From NCBI GenBank assembly GCA_018136815.1, contig CM030945.1, positions 1,090,605 to 1,154,604 of the forward strand: DNA of 64,000 bases, in the 5' to 3' direction. This DNA is from Isochrysis galbana (lineage: Eukaryota > Haptophyta > Isochrysidales > Isochrysidaceae). This document shows, one piece after another, positions 53,931 to 64,000 of the stretch. The translations under genes and the position numbers were made by a program. The first letter of the stretch is position 1, and each line of letters opens with the position of its first letter. The notes below the pieces were generated by a model, which saw only the letters and a list, made by a program, of their open reading frames with translations, was not told where the DNA came from and did no database searches.

Positions 53931-54686
53931 TAAATAAACCTTTTAATAGTCTCACCGCACACGCGGCCGTGGACCCTCTACTTTCTACTCACGTAGGAAA
54001 CTTTCTACACCCCCACTACCCCGGCCCTTCTTTCTCCCCCCGCCATCAGGCGGCTCCCCCCGTGCACTACTAGGGGGATAGGGGTGAAGGGCTTAGATAT
54101 GGTCCGGTGGCCCGCGCCCCCCCCCGGTGATCATTCCCCCCCTTCCTCCTGTGTCTCCGAGTGGGCGGCGGTCTCAGCCCCGACTTATCCTGTAAACAGG
54201 TGCGGGACTTACCGATTTTTCGGTGAGCGGAGCTCTCGCTCCGCCCACCCCCTTCTCCGCGCTCTCTCTCCCCTCTCCTGCGGCACGCGCGATGGCGCGC
54301 CTGCGGCAGGCCTGCAGCTGCCCCTGGCGACCCCTGGAGGCTCATGGAGGCCAGCTCTGGGGGCAGAGGAGGCTGGGACTGGGCCCTGGTCTCCCCTGCC
54401 TCTCCCTCGCTGGCGCTCCTGAGCCTCTGGGGCCCCCAATCTGCACCTGTCTGCCTGTCGACCAGGGGGGGAGGGGGGGTTGGAGCGATGGGCTGGTCAC
54501 GAGGGGCCAGGATGGGCGAATGGGGCGAGCCTGTGGGGAAGGGAGTGGGTCAGTAGGGCAGTGGCCTCCTGGCAAGCCATCAGGCGTGCCAGGAGGATGG
54601 GTGGTTCCTCCCCCATGGCAGGGGAGGAGTGTAGAGAGGGGGGGGCTCGTGCCCCCCCATGGGTCAACCAAGTATAAACTTAGTTG
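53931..54686 (-). mobile_element. SINE-like retroposon family A, intact copy (756 bp)
   Basis: Flanked by the perfect 17-bp CCGAATAAGACGAGAGA (53914-53930 and 54687-54703). Sequence and length match the copy at 16650-17404 closely. The 3' end (plus-strand left) reads TAAATAAACCTTTTAATAG, then CTCACCGCACACGCGG. Confidence 0.9.
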
Positions 54687-54713
54687 CCGAATAAGACGAG
54701 AGAAGTGCGATGT

Positions 54714-55012
54714 GCCTAAGGGGGAGATACGAAGAGGTCGTAAATTAAACCTGATTGCCCCCAGAAGCAGATAAAGAACCGCAGGGGAGATAGCAAATTA
54801 AACCTATTTGCGAGGCGCCTGGGAGGAAGAAAGGTGGGGAAACTTCCCTTCTCTTTCGAGAGAAAGAGAGAGGGCGCTCCACAACCCACGATCCCATGCA
54901 TCCAAGCGAAGCTTTTGACCGAGAACGAGAGAAAGCAGAGAATTATAACGATAAATGCCGAACGACGAAGAGAAGAAAGAAGCCTAACGAGTGTCGATTC
55001 GCGAATGCGACA
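54714..55012 (-). mobile_element. Repeat family B copy, reverse
   Basis: About 300 bp, the best match to the copies at 21476-21806 and 30065-30349. Two AAATTAAACCT blocks occur near the left end, and the head TGTCGCATTCGCG (minus) is at 55012. Confidence 0.78.
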
Positions 55013-55578
55013 ATAAACTTAGTGTACTAATCATAAGATTGAAATACGACCCTGCGAGGGATGTCGGTGAACTCGGCCCACGTATTGTACACTCCCTCTT
55101 CAGTTCGTCCCCGACATTTCCGCTTATCACTGGCGTTGCCACAGACATGCTCTCATGCACACCTTGCACACATCGCACCCAGTTCCAGTTCATCCAACAG
55201 GGCACTAGCCTTCTGTTCTCTCGTCACTCGTCAGCAAGGCACGCGCAAAGACAAAGGCTACGACACACATGCACATCAGCATAATCGCTACGGCGCCATA
55301 ACGGCGCCAGCGCCGCAAGATCACATTGCCGCCGAGCTACGGGCAGCATGGCCGACTCCATCAACTCATGCACTCTTTCACAACACCATCCACTCTCCGC
55401 CGCATTCTGCTGAGCGAGGAGGACCAAGAGACGAAGTAGGGGCTCTGAAAGAGTCACAGGCCAGAGAACTGTGGCAGCTTCCGCTCTCGTCGTAGTTTCG
55501 GCTCTGTTTCGTTGTGGGCCTCTCGAATTCCTCACGACGACGAAGCGCAAGGTGGGGCATAGGCCAGGCAAGGAGACG
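55013..55578. other. Intergenic, no confident gene
   Basis: Short frames on both strands. No repeat family recognised. Confidence 0.3.
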
Positions 55579-55810
55579 ATGGCTCTCTCCAAGCGTCATC
55601 GTTGTGTGATACCAGAGCGCCGCGGTGAGTGTGGGGGATCAATGACAACTCAGGGAGCTATACCTACACGGGGTGCGGTAAGCACGGCTCCACAAGAAGC
55701 GAAGGTTTGCGGCGAGGACCATCGAGGGCAAACGGTACAAGAGGTTCAAAGTCTACAACCAATTCGGCGACAAGAAGTGGGTATGAGGGGAAACAGAAAA
55801 ATGGGGGGGC
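55579..55810 (+). CDS. Possible small basic protein, exon structure unresolved
   Basis: Weakly supported. An ATG at 55579 opens MALSKRHRCVIPERRG and meets a strong donor GTGAGTGTGG at 55624. A later segment in another frame (about 55697-55788) reads a coherent, very basic stretch (ARTIEGKRYKRFKVYNQFGD) and ends at TGG-GTATGAGG, another donor-like site. Further exons may follow to about 55904, converging on the next minus-strand gene. I do not recognise the protein. Confidence 0.25.
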
Positions 55811-55896
55811 GGCGGCGGTCACGAATGACACCAGGGGATGGAATCACACCGCCGAGCGGCTCGTGGCCGCCCTGCCCCCGTCAGACCGATTGGGGC

Positions 55897-56472
55897 TCAG
55901 ATGAGGGGAAAGCTCAGCAGAGCGTCCGAGCTAGCGGTGGCCGCGTGCTCGGGCAGTAGAGAGAGCATGACCACGGTGTTGAAAAGGAGTAGGCCGTTGA
56001 GTGAACGAAGGAATGTGTGTGAGAAGATGAGCGGCTCCTCGGAGCGCGCCGCTTTCCGGTCTATCGTCCCGCCCCGCTTGACCACCTCGAGAACGTGGCG
56101 CGCAGCCTCTCGCGAGCCGAACCGGTAGGCGGCCAACTCCTCTGCGTGCTCCTGTGCGTGTGCGAGACGTTGCTGCGCGCGCTCGAGGCGATGCTGCGCA
56201 CCACGTACGCCCTGGTAGCATTCGATCCGCGCCCGCGCCGCCTCGTCCTCGGCGAGAGAGAGAGAGGCCCTTGCGGAGTCCATCTGAGAGCCCCACGCGA
56301 CCACCGCTGAGAGGGGGAGTAGGGCTCCGAGCGAGGAGGCGGCGGCGAGGGCGGCGGCGGCGGTGGGCGAGTCGAGAGCGCATGCTGGCGCGTAGCGCGG
56401 CGGCAGAGCGCCTCTCAGCGCGTGAGGAGAGGGAGAGAAGGAGAGTGAGGAGAGGAGGAGGGCGCTGAGCAT
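55897..56472 (-). CDS. Small membrane protein with coiled coil, unknown function
   Basis: A 191-residue single-exon frame. The N-terminus is hydrophobic (MLSALLLSSLSFSPS, signal or transit-like). A second hydrophobic stretch covers about 45-65 (AAAALAAASSLGALLPLSAVV). A charged helical region from about 70 to 135 (LAEDEAARARIECYQGVRG, HRLERAQQRLAHAQEHAEEL) is a likely coiled coil. A third hydrophobic segment lies near 155-175 (LNGLLLFNTVVMLSLLPEH). The layout suggests a two- or three-pass organelle or ER membrane protein. GA-rich sequence lies just upstream on the coding strand. I do not recognise a family. Confidence 0.55.
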   Translation of the reverse strand: MLSALLLSSLSFSPSPHALRGALPPRYAPACALDSPTAAAALAAASSLGALLPLSAVVAWGSQMDSARASLSLAEDEAARARIECYQGVRGAQHRLERAQQRLAHAQEHAEELAAYRFGSREAARHVLEVVKRGGTIDRKAARSEEPLIFSHTFLRSLNGLLLFNTVVMLSLLPEHAATASSDALLSFPLI

Positions 56473-56559
56473 GGCGGCCGTCGAGAGGGCCAGAGAGAGG
56501 GAGGGGTGGACGGGGCCCCTCCTCTCTTTCGCGTACTGAGTGGGAGTGGGTGAGGTTTC

Positions 56560-57290
<731 letters not shown>

Positions 57291-58250
57291 AAAAGCCCCC
57301 CCCCCCCACAGCTTTTCCCTCTCTCCTCGGAGAGTGAGCGAGGCGGGCCTCTCTCTCTGCTTCACTTCCTCTCTGCTTCTTCTTCCTCTCTTCCCGTCCG
57401 TCATCTTGATCGTCATCAAGTATCTTTACTCTAGAAGAGTGAGATTCCTCTCCCCGCAGCGCGGCCCAGTTGCCCCCTCCCCCTTTCCCTCCGTACTCTT
57501 ATGACTACTCCCTCGTTTTCTATGTCCCTTCCCGTGTCTCGGAGGAGGCCACTCCTCTCCCATCCTCACTCATCAGAGAAGAGGGTGCGGGGGTCGATAT
57601 GTGGATGACGAGGGCGAGGGGTAACCCAAGTCTAGTGACTCTTACTGTTTACTCCTACTCCTACTCGTTGCCCGTGGCCCGTGGGGATGGGGCGGGGGTA
57701 GATGGAGATGGTAGATGTGGGGGGTGTGGGGGGTGGGGCAGGATGACGAAGGCAGGCTGTCTACAAGTGTCTAGCCCAGCGCACCCAGCACCTAGCCTCA
57801 ACCACTCGCTGCCGGACTGGGCCATTGGCCACTAGCCACTAGGCCACTAGGCCCTCTCCCTCTCGCACAGTCTAGCGTCTAGCGTCTAGCGTCTGCTTCT
57901 ACTTCTACTTCTTGTTTTTGTTTTGGTTGTTGGGGCTATGGCTATGGAGAGCGAGTGACGCGCATTGAAAGGTAAAAGGGTTTTACAAGAGAGAGCAGGA
58001 GTATTTTGGTATTGCAGCACGCTACGAGCTACGAGCTACGAGGCATCGTGCTGTGAGACGAACGGGTGAAGGTCAAGGTCAAGGTCAAGGTCAACATCAA
58101 GGTGAGGATGATGAGGATACGAGGATACGTGGAGAGTGATAGAGTGTGATGAGTGTGCGTGTGAGTGTGAGAGGAAGGACCTTATAGAAAGGAGGAGGGG
58201 CACCGTGTGCGCGTGCACCGTGCTAAAGCTAAAGACTAAGACAATTTTTA
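57291..58250. other. Intergenic simple repeats
   Basis: No gene recognised. Small tandem repeats occur: GTCTAGC units (57868-57895), CTTCTA units (57893-57912), and AAGGTC units (58070-58105). Confidence 0.45.
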
Positions 58251-58264
58251 TTTTCTATTTTGCC

Positions 58265-58507
58265 TGCGTATGGGAAATACGGTGCTGGGCCTGCAAATAC
58301 AAATACTAGTACAAATAATACAACCAAATACGGATGTATTTGGCCTTTACGGCCAAATATATTGCAAATGCATTCGAGGCCGACTGCTCATGACACGCTT
58401 CAAATACAGCCAAATACATATGTATTTGCCTCCGGCCAAATATGAAATATGGTAAATACGAATACGTAGTTGTAGTTGTAGTTCGTAGTTCCCATCTTCC
58501 CATCTAG
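58265..58507. mobile_element. Palindromic MITE-like element (CAAATAC family), copy 2
   Basis: Shares with 13974-14156 the order ATGGGAAATACGGTG, CAAATACAAATAC, ATGTATTTGGC, GACACGCTTCAAATACAGCC, CAAATACATATGTATTTG and the closing TTCCCATCTAGG. It is longer because of small insertions (for example a GTAGTT triplication). Confidence 0.7.
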
Positions 58508-58737
58508 GCCCATTTCCTATTTGGTGTAGGTATAGAGTAAAAAGTAGCGACATGCGATAAGACGTTGAGGTATACACCGTGTATACACCGGAATTGGCTC
58601 ACGTCTGGCTTCTGACTGGTAACGGATACTGTACAGTAGAGTAGATGTCGTGTGGAGGAAAGAGTGAGAGTGTCAGAGGGCTGATCCAGAATACTGGTTT
58701 ACTAATACTGCTTATTCTCTCCTCTCCATCATCAATG

Positions 58738-58819
58738 GTCGACGTGCCCGAGCGGTTAAGGGGAGAGACTAGAAATCTCTTAGGCTCAGCCTGCGTAGGT
58801 TCGAATCCTATCGTCGACG
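58738..58819 (+). tRNA. tRNA-Ser (anticodon AGA)
   Basis: Complete 82-nt serine tRNA without intron. The acceptor arms GTCGACG (58738-58744) and CGTCGAC (58812-58818) pair fully, and the discriminator is G. The anticodon stem AGAGA/TCTCT encloses loop CTAGAAA with anticodon AGA at 58771-58773. A long variable arm (AGGCT...GCCT) is typical of class II tRNA-Ser. The T-loop/B box GGTTCGAATCC is at 58798-58808. Confidence 0.97.
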
Positions 58820-58825
58820 CAAAAC

Positions 58826-58829
58826 TTTT
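58826..58829 (+). terminator. RNA polymerase III T-run terminator
   Basis: TTTT seven bases past the tRNA discriminator base, in the usual position for pol III termination. Confidence 0.75.
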
Positions 58830-59326
58830 CCTTTTCTGTTTCCTGGTCTCTGCACCTCGTTTTTGCCTTTCTGTCCTGCTCTTGTATTTCTCCTCGACCC
58901 AACCTTGCCCACCCTCATTTGTTATTTTCCTCTTCACATCAACCTGACAGTCTCACCCAGCATTTCCTTCTCTGACTTCTGATGTTTGACAGGCATGCAA
59001 TCGTCCATCTTCGACGCTTTCTCGAGAGCTTTCTGTTGCTCGCTTCTCCAGGAGAGGGAGAGGGAAAGCATGGCGCCTGCAAGTGCTTTTCCTGGCCGGG
59101 CAATCTCTTCCTCGCACCCAATCTTCTCCTGGCTTCCTTCTCACAGCAACCTTTTCTCATACTGCCACGTGTATATATTATTTTGATAGTATGTAGTATT
59201 CTCATACTGCCACGTGCGCGTCCCCCTACCTACCTCTATCTTCTATCTCCTACCTCTACCTACATTATACATTAATTATGATTATATGTGGATTATATGT
59301 GACATGACACACAAATACATACACAC
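58830..59326. other. Intergenic between tRNA and hAT remnant
   Basis: No gene recognised. A short direct repeat TCTCATACTGCCACGTG occurs at about 59154-59170 and 59200-59216. Confidence 0.4.
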
Positions 59327-60717
59327 TTATGAAGACTTCTCCCGGTTGTTGTTGTTGTAACGCAACATCGTCAGCGCGGCTTGAATCTGATCCGCAAGAG
59401 CAAGAGATGTCGAACGATCCGGACCAAACATTTTGGTCAGCAAAGAAAATACGCGCTCACACGAAGCTGAATTTGGAGTCATGCTGAATGTGATCCTTGC
59501 CGCCAGCGCCCGTGTGGGGAACTTTGTGTGGTTGGATGCCCACCAACCAAGCACCTGCTGTGTGAACGTTGGCACCTCGGAGTGATCAATCGTGGTCCCA
59601 CGACATGCAACCAAGTATGCAGGAAGCTCATTCAGCAACCCTTGCGTGATGGAAGGCAAATGACTAAAGGCAGGAATCTCCGAGAGCCGATGGACCCAAA
59701 GATGATCCACCTTGCCATAGCAACCTACTTTTATAAGTGGGGGTCAATGGGGGCCTCGCGCCCCCCTCTCTCCATCGCGGACACCCCCCGGGGTGGGCCC
59801 GTACAATCAACCCCAGCCCCTGCCCTTTGGCAGGGGCTGGGCAATCAACACTCTGGCCCAGACCCCTAGTGGGCGCGGGCCGAGACTCGCACTCCCACGC
59901 CCAGCATGGGCCTGCCCTCGAGCTGACTCCCCCCCCTCCCCTGGTCGCCAGGCATACAGAGGCCACTGGGAGGCTCCAATGGCCAGCGTGGCAAGCGTGG
60001 GAGAGGCAGGGGGGGCCAGGGGCTGAGCCCCAGCCTCCACTGCCCCCTGAGCTGCCCTTGCTGGCCCTCTGGGAGCCCCCAAAGGCCCTCTGAGAGCAGG
60101 CCGTGGCGCGCCGCATGGCGACGCGCCGCAGGGAGAGGGGCGGAGGAGAATGGAGAGAGGGAGAGGGGGGAATTTGCGCCCCCCCGATGGAGTGCGGTAA
60201 GAAACGGGCCCCGTTTGCGTTAGCAAACGGGCGAAGGGGGGCGGCTGGCGACAGGAGGGGCGAGAAGAAGGGAGTGGCTCAAGACGTCCCTGTGGCAGGT
60301 ATCAGGGGGCGCAGTCATTTATTTCTTCGAGGACTGCTCGCGGCGCGAGCTGTAAGGGCCGTTCTGCTTCACGACGAGAGGTCCCTCCCCCCCCCCCGGT
60401 GTTTTTCCCCGGAGAGTCGGCCGGCGTCGACCGGTCCGCCTCAATGGGTTTTCCCTCATTGTAACTTGTGGGGAGTTATAATGGGAGCCGGGGGTTTGCG
60501 AGGGGGGAGATTTGAAGGGATGCATATGTGTATGTGTCTGTGCCATCACTTCAAGGCGTGCGGGCAAGTGCGCTGAGGGGTGTCGTGATAGTACCGGGCT
60601 AGTGGGAGTAGTGGTACTAACGCTCAGTTGTTTTATTAAATGATCCACCTTGCCATAGGCAAAGGCTGGATTAAACGCTCTCAACAGCCCACTTCGACGA
60701 TGAGGCGAGGGCAACAA
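59327..60717 (-). pseudogene. hAT transposase C-terminal remnant, split by an insertion
   Basis: The minus strand encodes the hAT C-terminal dimerisation region: LGWWASNHTKFPTRALAARI, then SASCERVFSLLTKMFGPDR (the conserved S-x2-ER-x-FS signature), then a final helix to the TAA at 59327. About 130 codons remain after the break. The preceding piece, on the far side of the 59721-60639 insertion, contributes FNPAFAYGKVDH and lies in the same frame once the insertion and one TSD copy are ignored. The N-terminal zinc finger and most of the catalytic domain are not present. Confidence 0.85.
59721..60639 (-). mobile_element. Repeat family C, full copy (919 bp) with 19-bp TSD
   Basis: Bounded by the perfect 19-bp repeat ATGATCCACCTTGCCATAG (59702-59720 and 60640-60658). 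It starts CAACCTACTTTTATAAG on the plus strand and ends GCTCAGTTGTTTTATTA. GC-rich, no coding recognised. A truncated copy is at 31132-31472. The long TSD and 5' truncation point to target-primed retroposition. Confidence 0.85.
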
Positions 60718-61541
60718 GGGCGAATGGACGAATGTAGGACCCTGCGACGGCGACTAGTGGCTAGCCTGCAAGGAGGGAACATAGAAACGCAAACAACTTC
60801 TAAAACCAAAAGGTCGGTCGATCGCGGATGCGACAGAGATATTATTGGAATGCTCCTTTCACTTGCTCCACGAGCGACGACCATTGAGGCAAAGCCGTTG
60901 CATCAACTGCTCGTCGAATCTCCTCTTCCTCATTCACATCTAGTGTTTGGCCGTCAGCATACGTGGCGCGCCCTCATGCCGAGCCAAGGCGACGCCGTTC
61001 TCGTCGCGTACGTGGTGCTCCTGGGCCTCTCCTTCGGGGTGCTCGCGGGGGGGCTCATGGATGGTAGGGTGAGAGTCCCCACGGGAGGGGAAGAAACCCT
61101 GAGGGAAAGGAGACCAAATGAAGGCAAGCAAGCCGCCTCACGGCGTACACCATCAACTATCCCTATCCGGACGATGACACATCAGAGGACTTAGAGGTGG
61201 AATAAGAGGTGCGGTGTCTCTTAGTGGTTCACGATGTCTTTGATGAGTCGGTACAACAACAACAAGAGGATCGTGGGTTGATGCTGATTTGAGCTCGATC
61301 GTGCGGGTTGCGAGTTGCGAGATGTGAGATGTGGGGGGGGGCTGTCGCCTTGGTCACATATATGTGTCATGTGGGCTCTCAGGTTTGACTTGTAGAGCAG
61401 TGTGATGAACAATGTGATGCTGCCATTTCTATCATTTCTATGCCTCGTACACTTGATAATAATAATACGCCTCGCCTGACACGCCAAATAAGAGAGCAAA
61501 ATGTCGATATATTTCGTATTTCGATCGAAATTAAGTTGTAA
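60718..61541. other. Unassigned stretch between hAT remnant and SINE copy
   Basis: It may include more of the decayed hAT element near its left end, but no conserved block is readable. Otherwise short frames only. Confidence 0.3.
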
Positions 61542-61563
61542 AGTCGAATCTCAGTCGAAATAA

Positions 61564-63277
61564 ATAAATAAACCTTTTAATAGTCTCACCGCACACGCGG
61601 CCGTGGACCCTCTACTTTCTACTCACGTAGGAAACTTTCTACACCCCCACTTCCCCGGCCCTTCTCCCCCCGCCATAAGGCGACTCCCCCCGTGCACTAC
61701 TAGGGGGATAGGGGTGAAGGGCTTAGATATGGTCCGGTGGCCCGCGCCTCCCCCCGGTGATCATTCCCCCCCTTCCTCCTGTGTCTCCGAGTGGGCGGCG
61801 GTCTCAGCCCCGACTTATCCTGTAAACAGGTGCGGGACTTACATATTTTCCGGTGAGCGGAGCTCTCGCTCCGCCCACCCCCTTCTCCGCGCTCTCTCTC
61901 CCCTCTCCTGCAGGCACGCGCGATGGCGCGCCTGCGGCAGGCCTGCAGCTTGTTGTATTCCTGCCCATCTGAAGGTTGTAGGCATGAATATTCGTGTAAG
62001 GTACGCGCTCACAATTACAATCGAACAGTTCCCCGTGTTGCCACTGACGCACAAGACACACAGATTCGGATTCCCCATGGTCTCAAGTCCAGGTTTGCAG
62101 GTTTTGGTCTCGAAATTTGCGATTCGAATTTTGTTTTTGCTGTTACTATAATTGTTGGCTCGTTTAAGGTAATAAACCGGCATGACTTCGACTTCTCGTT
62201 CTGCAGTCGCTCTGCGAGACTCTCTCTCTCTCTCTCTCTCTCTCTCCGTCCGCCTCTCCTCGGCCGACGGCAAGAAGATTCGTCCAAAACATTCTCCGGT
62301 CCCAAGATATCTCGTGGGGGGTCTCTCCGCGCTCCGCGAGGGAAAGGACGCGATCTCGCTCCGAGATCGGCCCTTCTGACCGCTCGGCTGCACCGCTGTC
62401 TCGTCTCTCTTCCCTCTCTTCTCCTCTGCTGGGAGGAATTGTCCCTTTGGGAAAGATTGGCCCTTTTTGTTGGCCAAGTTGCAACTTGCTTTTCCGGGTT
62501 TGTTTATCGTATGATTCCGGAGTGTTTACGTTAGTTTTCTGAGCCCAAGGACTTTGGTTTTTGGTTTCTTGTGAGTGATTTTTGTAGCAACTTCGTCGAG
62601 TCCCACCGTGTTCCCAAGCGAGTCCCCCCCGAGTTCCCGAGTCTATACCCCGAGTCAACGAGTCAATACAAGTCAAGCACGCGCCTGAGCCACCCCCAGT
62701 CGCCTGCCACCACCTCCCACAAGCCTCCTTCCGCACTTCCGCGCCCACCGTGCTCCGTGCGTGCGTCGTGCGTCGATCACCATGCCCGTAGTCACCCCCG
62801 AGGAAAGCTCCATGAGCTCCCCACAAGAACCGCGTTCCGCGCTAGCTGCCGGCGCGCCCTCGCAGGCAATCTCCAAGAGTGAGATCAGCCTTGCTCTGAC
62901 ACAGCTGCCCCTGGCGACCCCTGGCTGGAGGCTCCTGGAGGCCAGCTCTGGGGGCAGAGGAGGCTCGGGCTGGGCCCTGGCCTCCCCTGCCTCTCCCTCG
63001 CTGGCGCTCCTGAGCCTCTGGGGCCCCCAATCTGCACCTGTCTGCCTGTCGACCAGGGGGGGAGGGGGGGTTGGAGCGATGGGCTGGCCACGACAGGCTA
63101 GGGCGCGCGAGGCAGGCGAGCCTGCCAGGGAGAGAGTGGGTCAGTAGGGCAGTGGCCTCCTGGCAAGCCATCAGGCGTGCCAGGAGGATGGGTGGTTCCT
63201 CCCCCATGGCAGGGGAGGAGTGGAGAGAGGGGGGGGCTCGTGCCCCCCCATGGGTCAACCAAGTATAAACTTAGTTG
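61564..63277 (-). mobile_element. SINE-like family A copy interrupted by a solo LTR
   Basis: Both ends of family A are present (61564-61950 and 62902-63277). They are flanked by a perfect 22-bp direct repeat (61542-61563 and 63278-63299). Between them lies a 951-bp insertion. Outside the insertion the copy aligns with the intact copies. Confidence 0.88.
61951..62901. mobile_element. Solo LTR (951 bp) inserted in SINE copy
   Basis: The insertion begins TGTTGTATTC and ends GCTCTGACA, the TGT...ACA ends of an LTR. The host sequence CAGCT is duplicated on either side (61946-61950 and 62902-62906), the 5-bp TSD typical of LTR retrotransposons. No internal coding, PBS or second LTR is present. A (TC)n run lies at 62219-62247. 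Part of it (about 62390-62500) resembles sequence at about 40190-40300. Confidence 0.82.
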
Positions 63278-63299
63278 AGTCGAATCTCAGTCGAAATAA

Positions 63300-64000
63300 G
63301 CTGCAAAATTTGGGTCAAGGGAAGCGAAATATCGAAACAAAATTTTGGTGGGTCTCAAACGAAACTCTGGCTTGACCCAAAGTCTTCCATTGCCAGTGCC
63401 AATGCCAAGCGGCGGCACGGCGGCACGCGATGCGGATGCGGCTCGCTTGTAACTTGTAACGCTTGTACCTGGTCCGACTGGGTGTCCCCTCGCGAACGCT
63501 TCGGGGACATGGGTGTGTCCATGGGCAGATCGCCCGCGCTGGCCACCTGGGCGGCGGGAGAGGAGGGGAGCGGCGCGCACTCCTTGACCCTTGACCAATG
63601 TCCCTATATCCTATCGTTTTAACTTTAACCATAGTTGATTGTAAGAACTTTATACGGGGTATGTATGGCACACACTCGCGCCGGTCTGTCCGACGGGGGC
63701 CCACCGCGCGCGCAGTCTCGCCTCTCCTCCTCTGCTCCGCCTCTCGCTCCACTCGTGCGCCACCTTCCCTGAAATTGAGCCGCGCCTTTGCCTTATTCCT
63801 CGCTTTCCTTCACGTTGCTCCTGCCTCAGCGCATTGCTCGGCTGACCAAACGAAGAGAGAAAGAGGGGGTGGGACAAAAGAGCACCTACTGCTGCCACCG
63901 CTGGGCGCTGCACGCCACCATTCCGCTGTGCCCGCGCGCCGCGCGCGCGTTCCTCCGCTGTCCACACACGCGAATGAACAGTGGGCGGAGTAAGCGGGTG
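63300..64000. other. Terminal stretch, no confident gene
   Basis: Mixed GC-rich sequence. Positions 63660-63990 contain a plus frame (Arg/Ser/Ala-rich) running to the window edge that could be the start of a gene, but no motif supports it. Confidence 0.3.

Noticed and set aside
60103-60576. 157-codon plus frame
   Set aside because: Lies inside family C and has no counterpart frame in the other copy.

Overview
The window is nuclear DNA of a GC-rich, intron-bearing eukaryote. The evidence is genes split by short GT-AG introns, a nuclear-type tRNA-Ser(AGA), non-LTR retrotransposons, hAT remnants and abundant simple repeats. The gene set (a plant/fungal-type 1,3-beta-glucan synthase, a plant-like class IV aminotransferase, a PNUTS-like PP1 regulator, an ER-type E2 enzyme) fits a unicellular alga or related protist. 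A haptophyte or other chromist alga is my best guess, but nothing here proves the lineage.

Layout: 1-2.4 kb has no supportable gene and ends in a CT/C-rich tract. 2.4-11.9 kb is a 27-exon callose synthase-type glucan synthase (about 2,035 aa). 12-14.8 kb is repeat-rich. 14.8-16.5 kb is a class IV PLP aminotransferase / aminodeoxychorismate lyase-like gene. 17.5-21.0 kb (minus) is a large Ala-rich TPR protein. 23.4-24.6 kb (minus) is a UBE2J/Ubc6-type E2. 26.0-28.6 kb is a PNUTS (PPP1R10)-like gene. 32.3-33.2 kb (minus) is a DUF1295 membrane enzyme. 36.3-37.2 kb is a cyclin. 41.3-46.3 kb is a four-exon chromodomain-like, Gln-rich protein of 1,496 aa. 55.9-56.5 kb (minus) is a small membrane protein. 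58.7 kb is tRNA-Ser.

The rest is a dense, nested mobile-element landscape. Many boundaries could be fixed by finding target-site duplications (TSDs). There is a 3.5-kb LINE derivative that has lost its endonuclease/RT core, with an 18-bp TSD. A 755-756-bp SINE-like family is present in three intact copies with 17-18-bp TSDs, plus a fourth copy split by a TGT...ACA solo LTR. The LINE and SINE-like families share a 3' tail. A hAT transposase remnant is split by a 919-bp retroposon with a 19-bp TSD. Several TIR/MITE elements and many LINE fragments complete the set. The protein-coding genes do not form an obvious pathway or cluster; they are housekeeping genes set in repeats, most with polypurine/polypyrimidine tracts just upstream.
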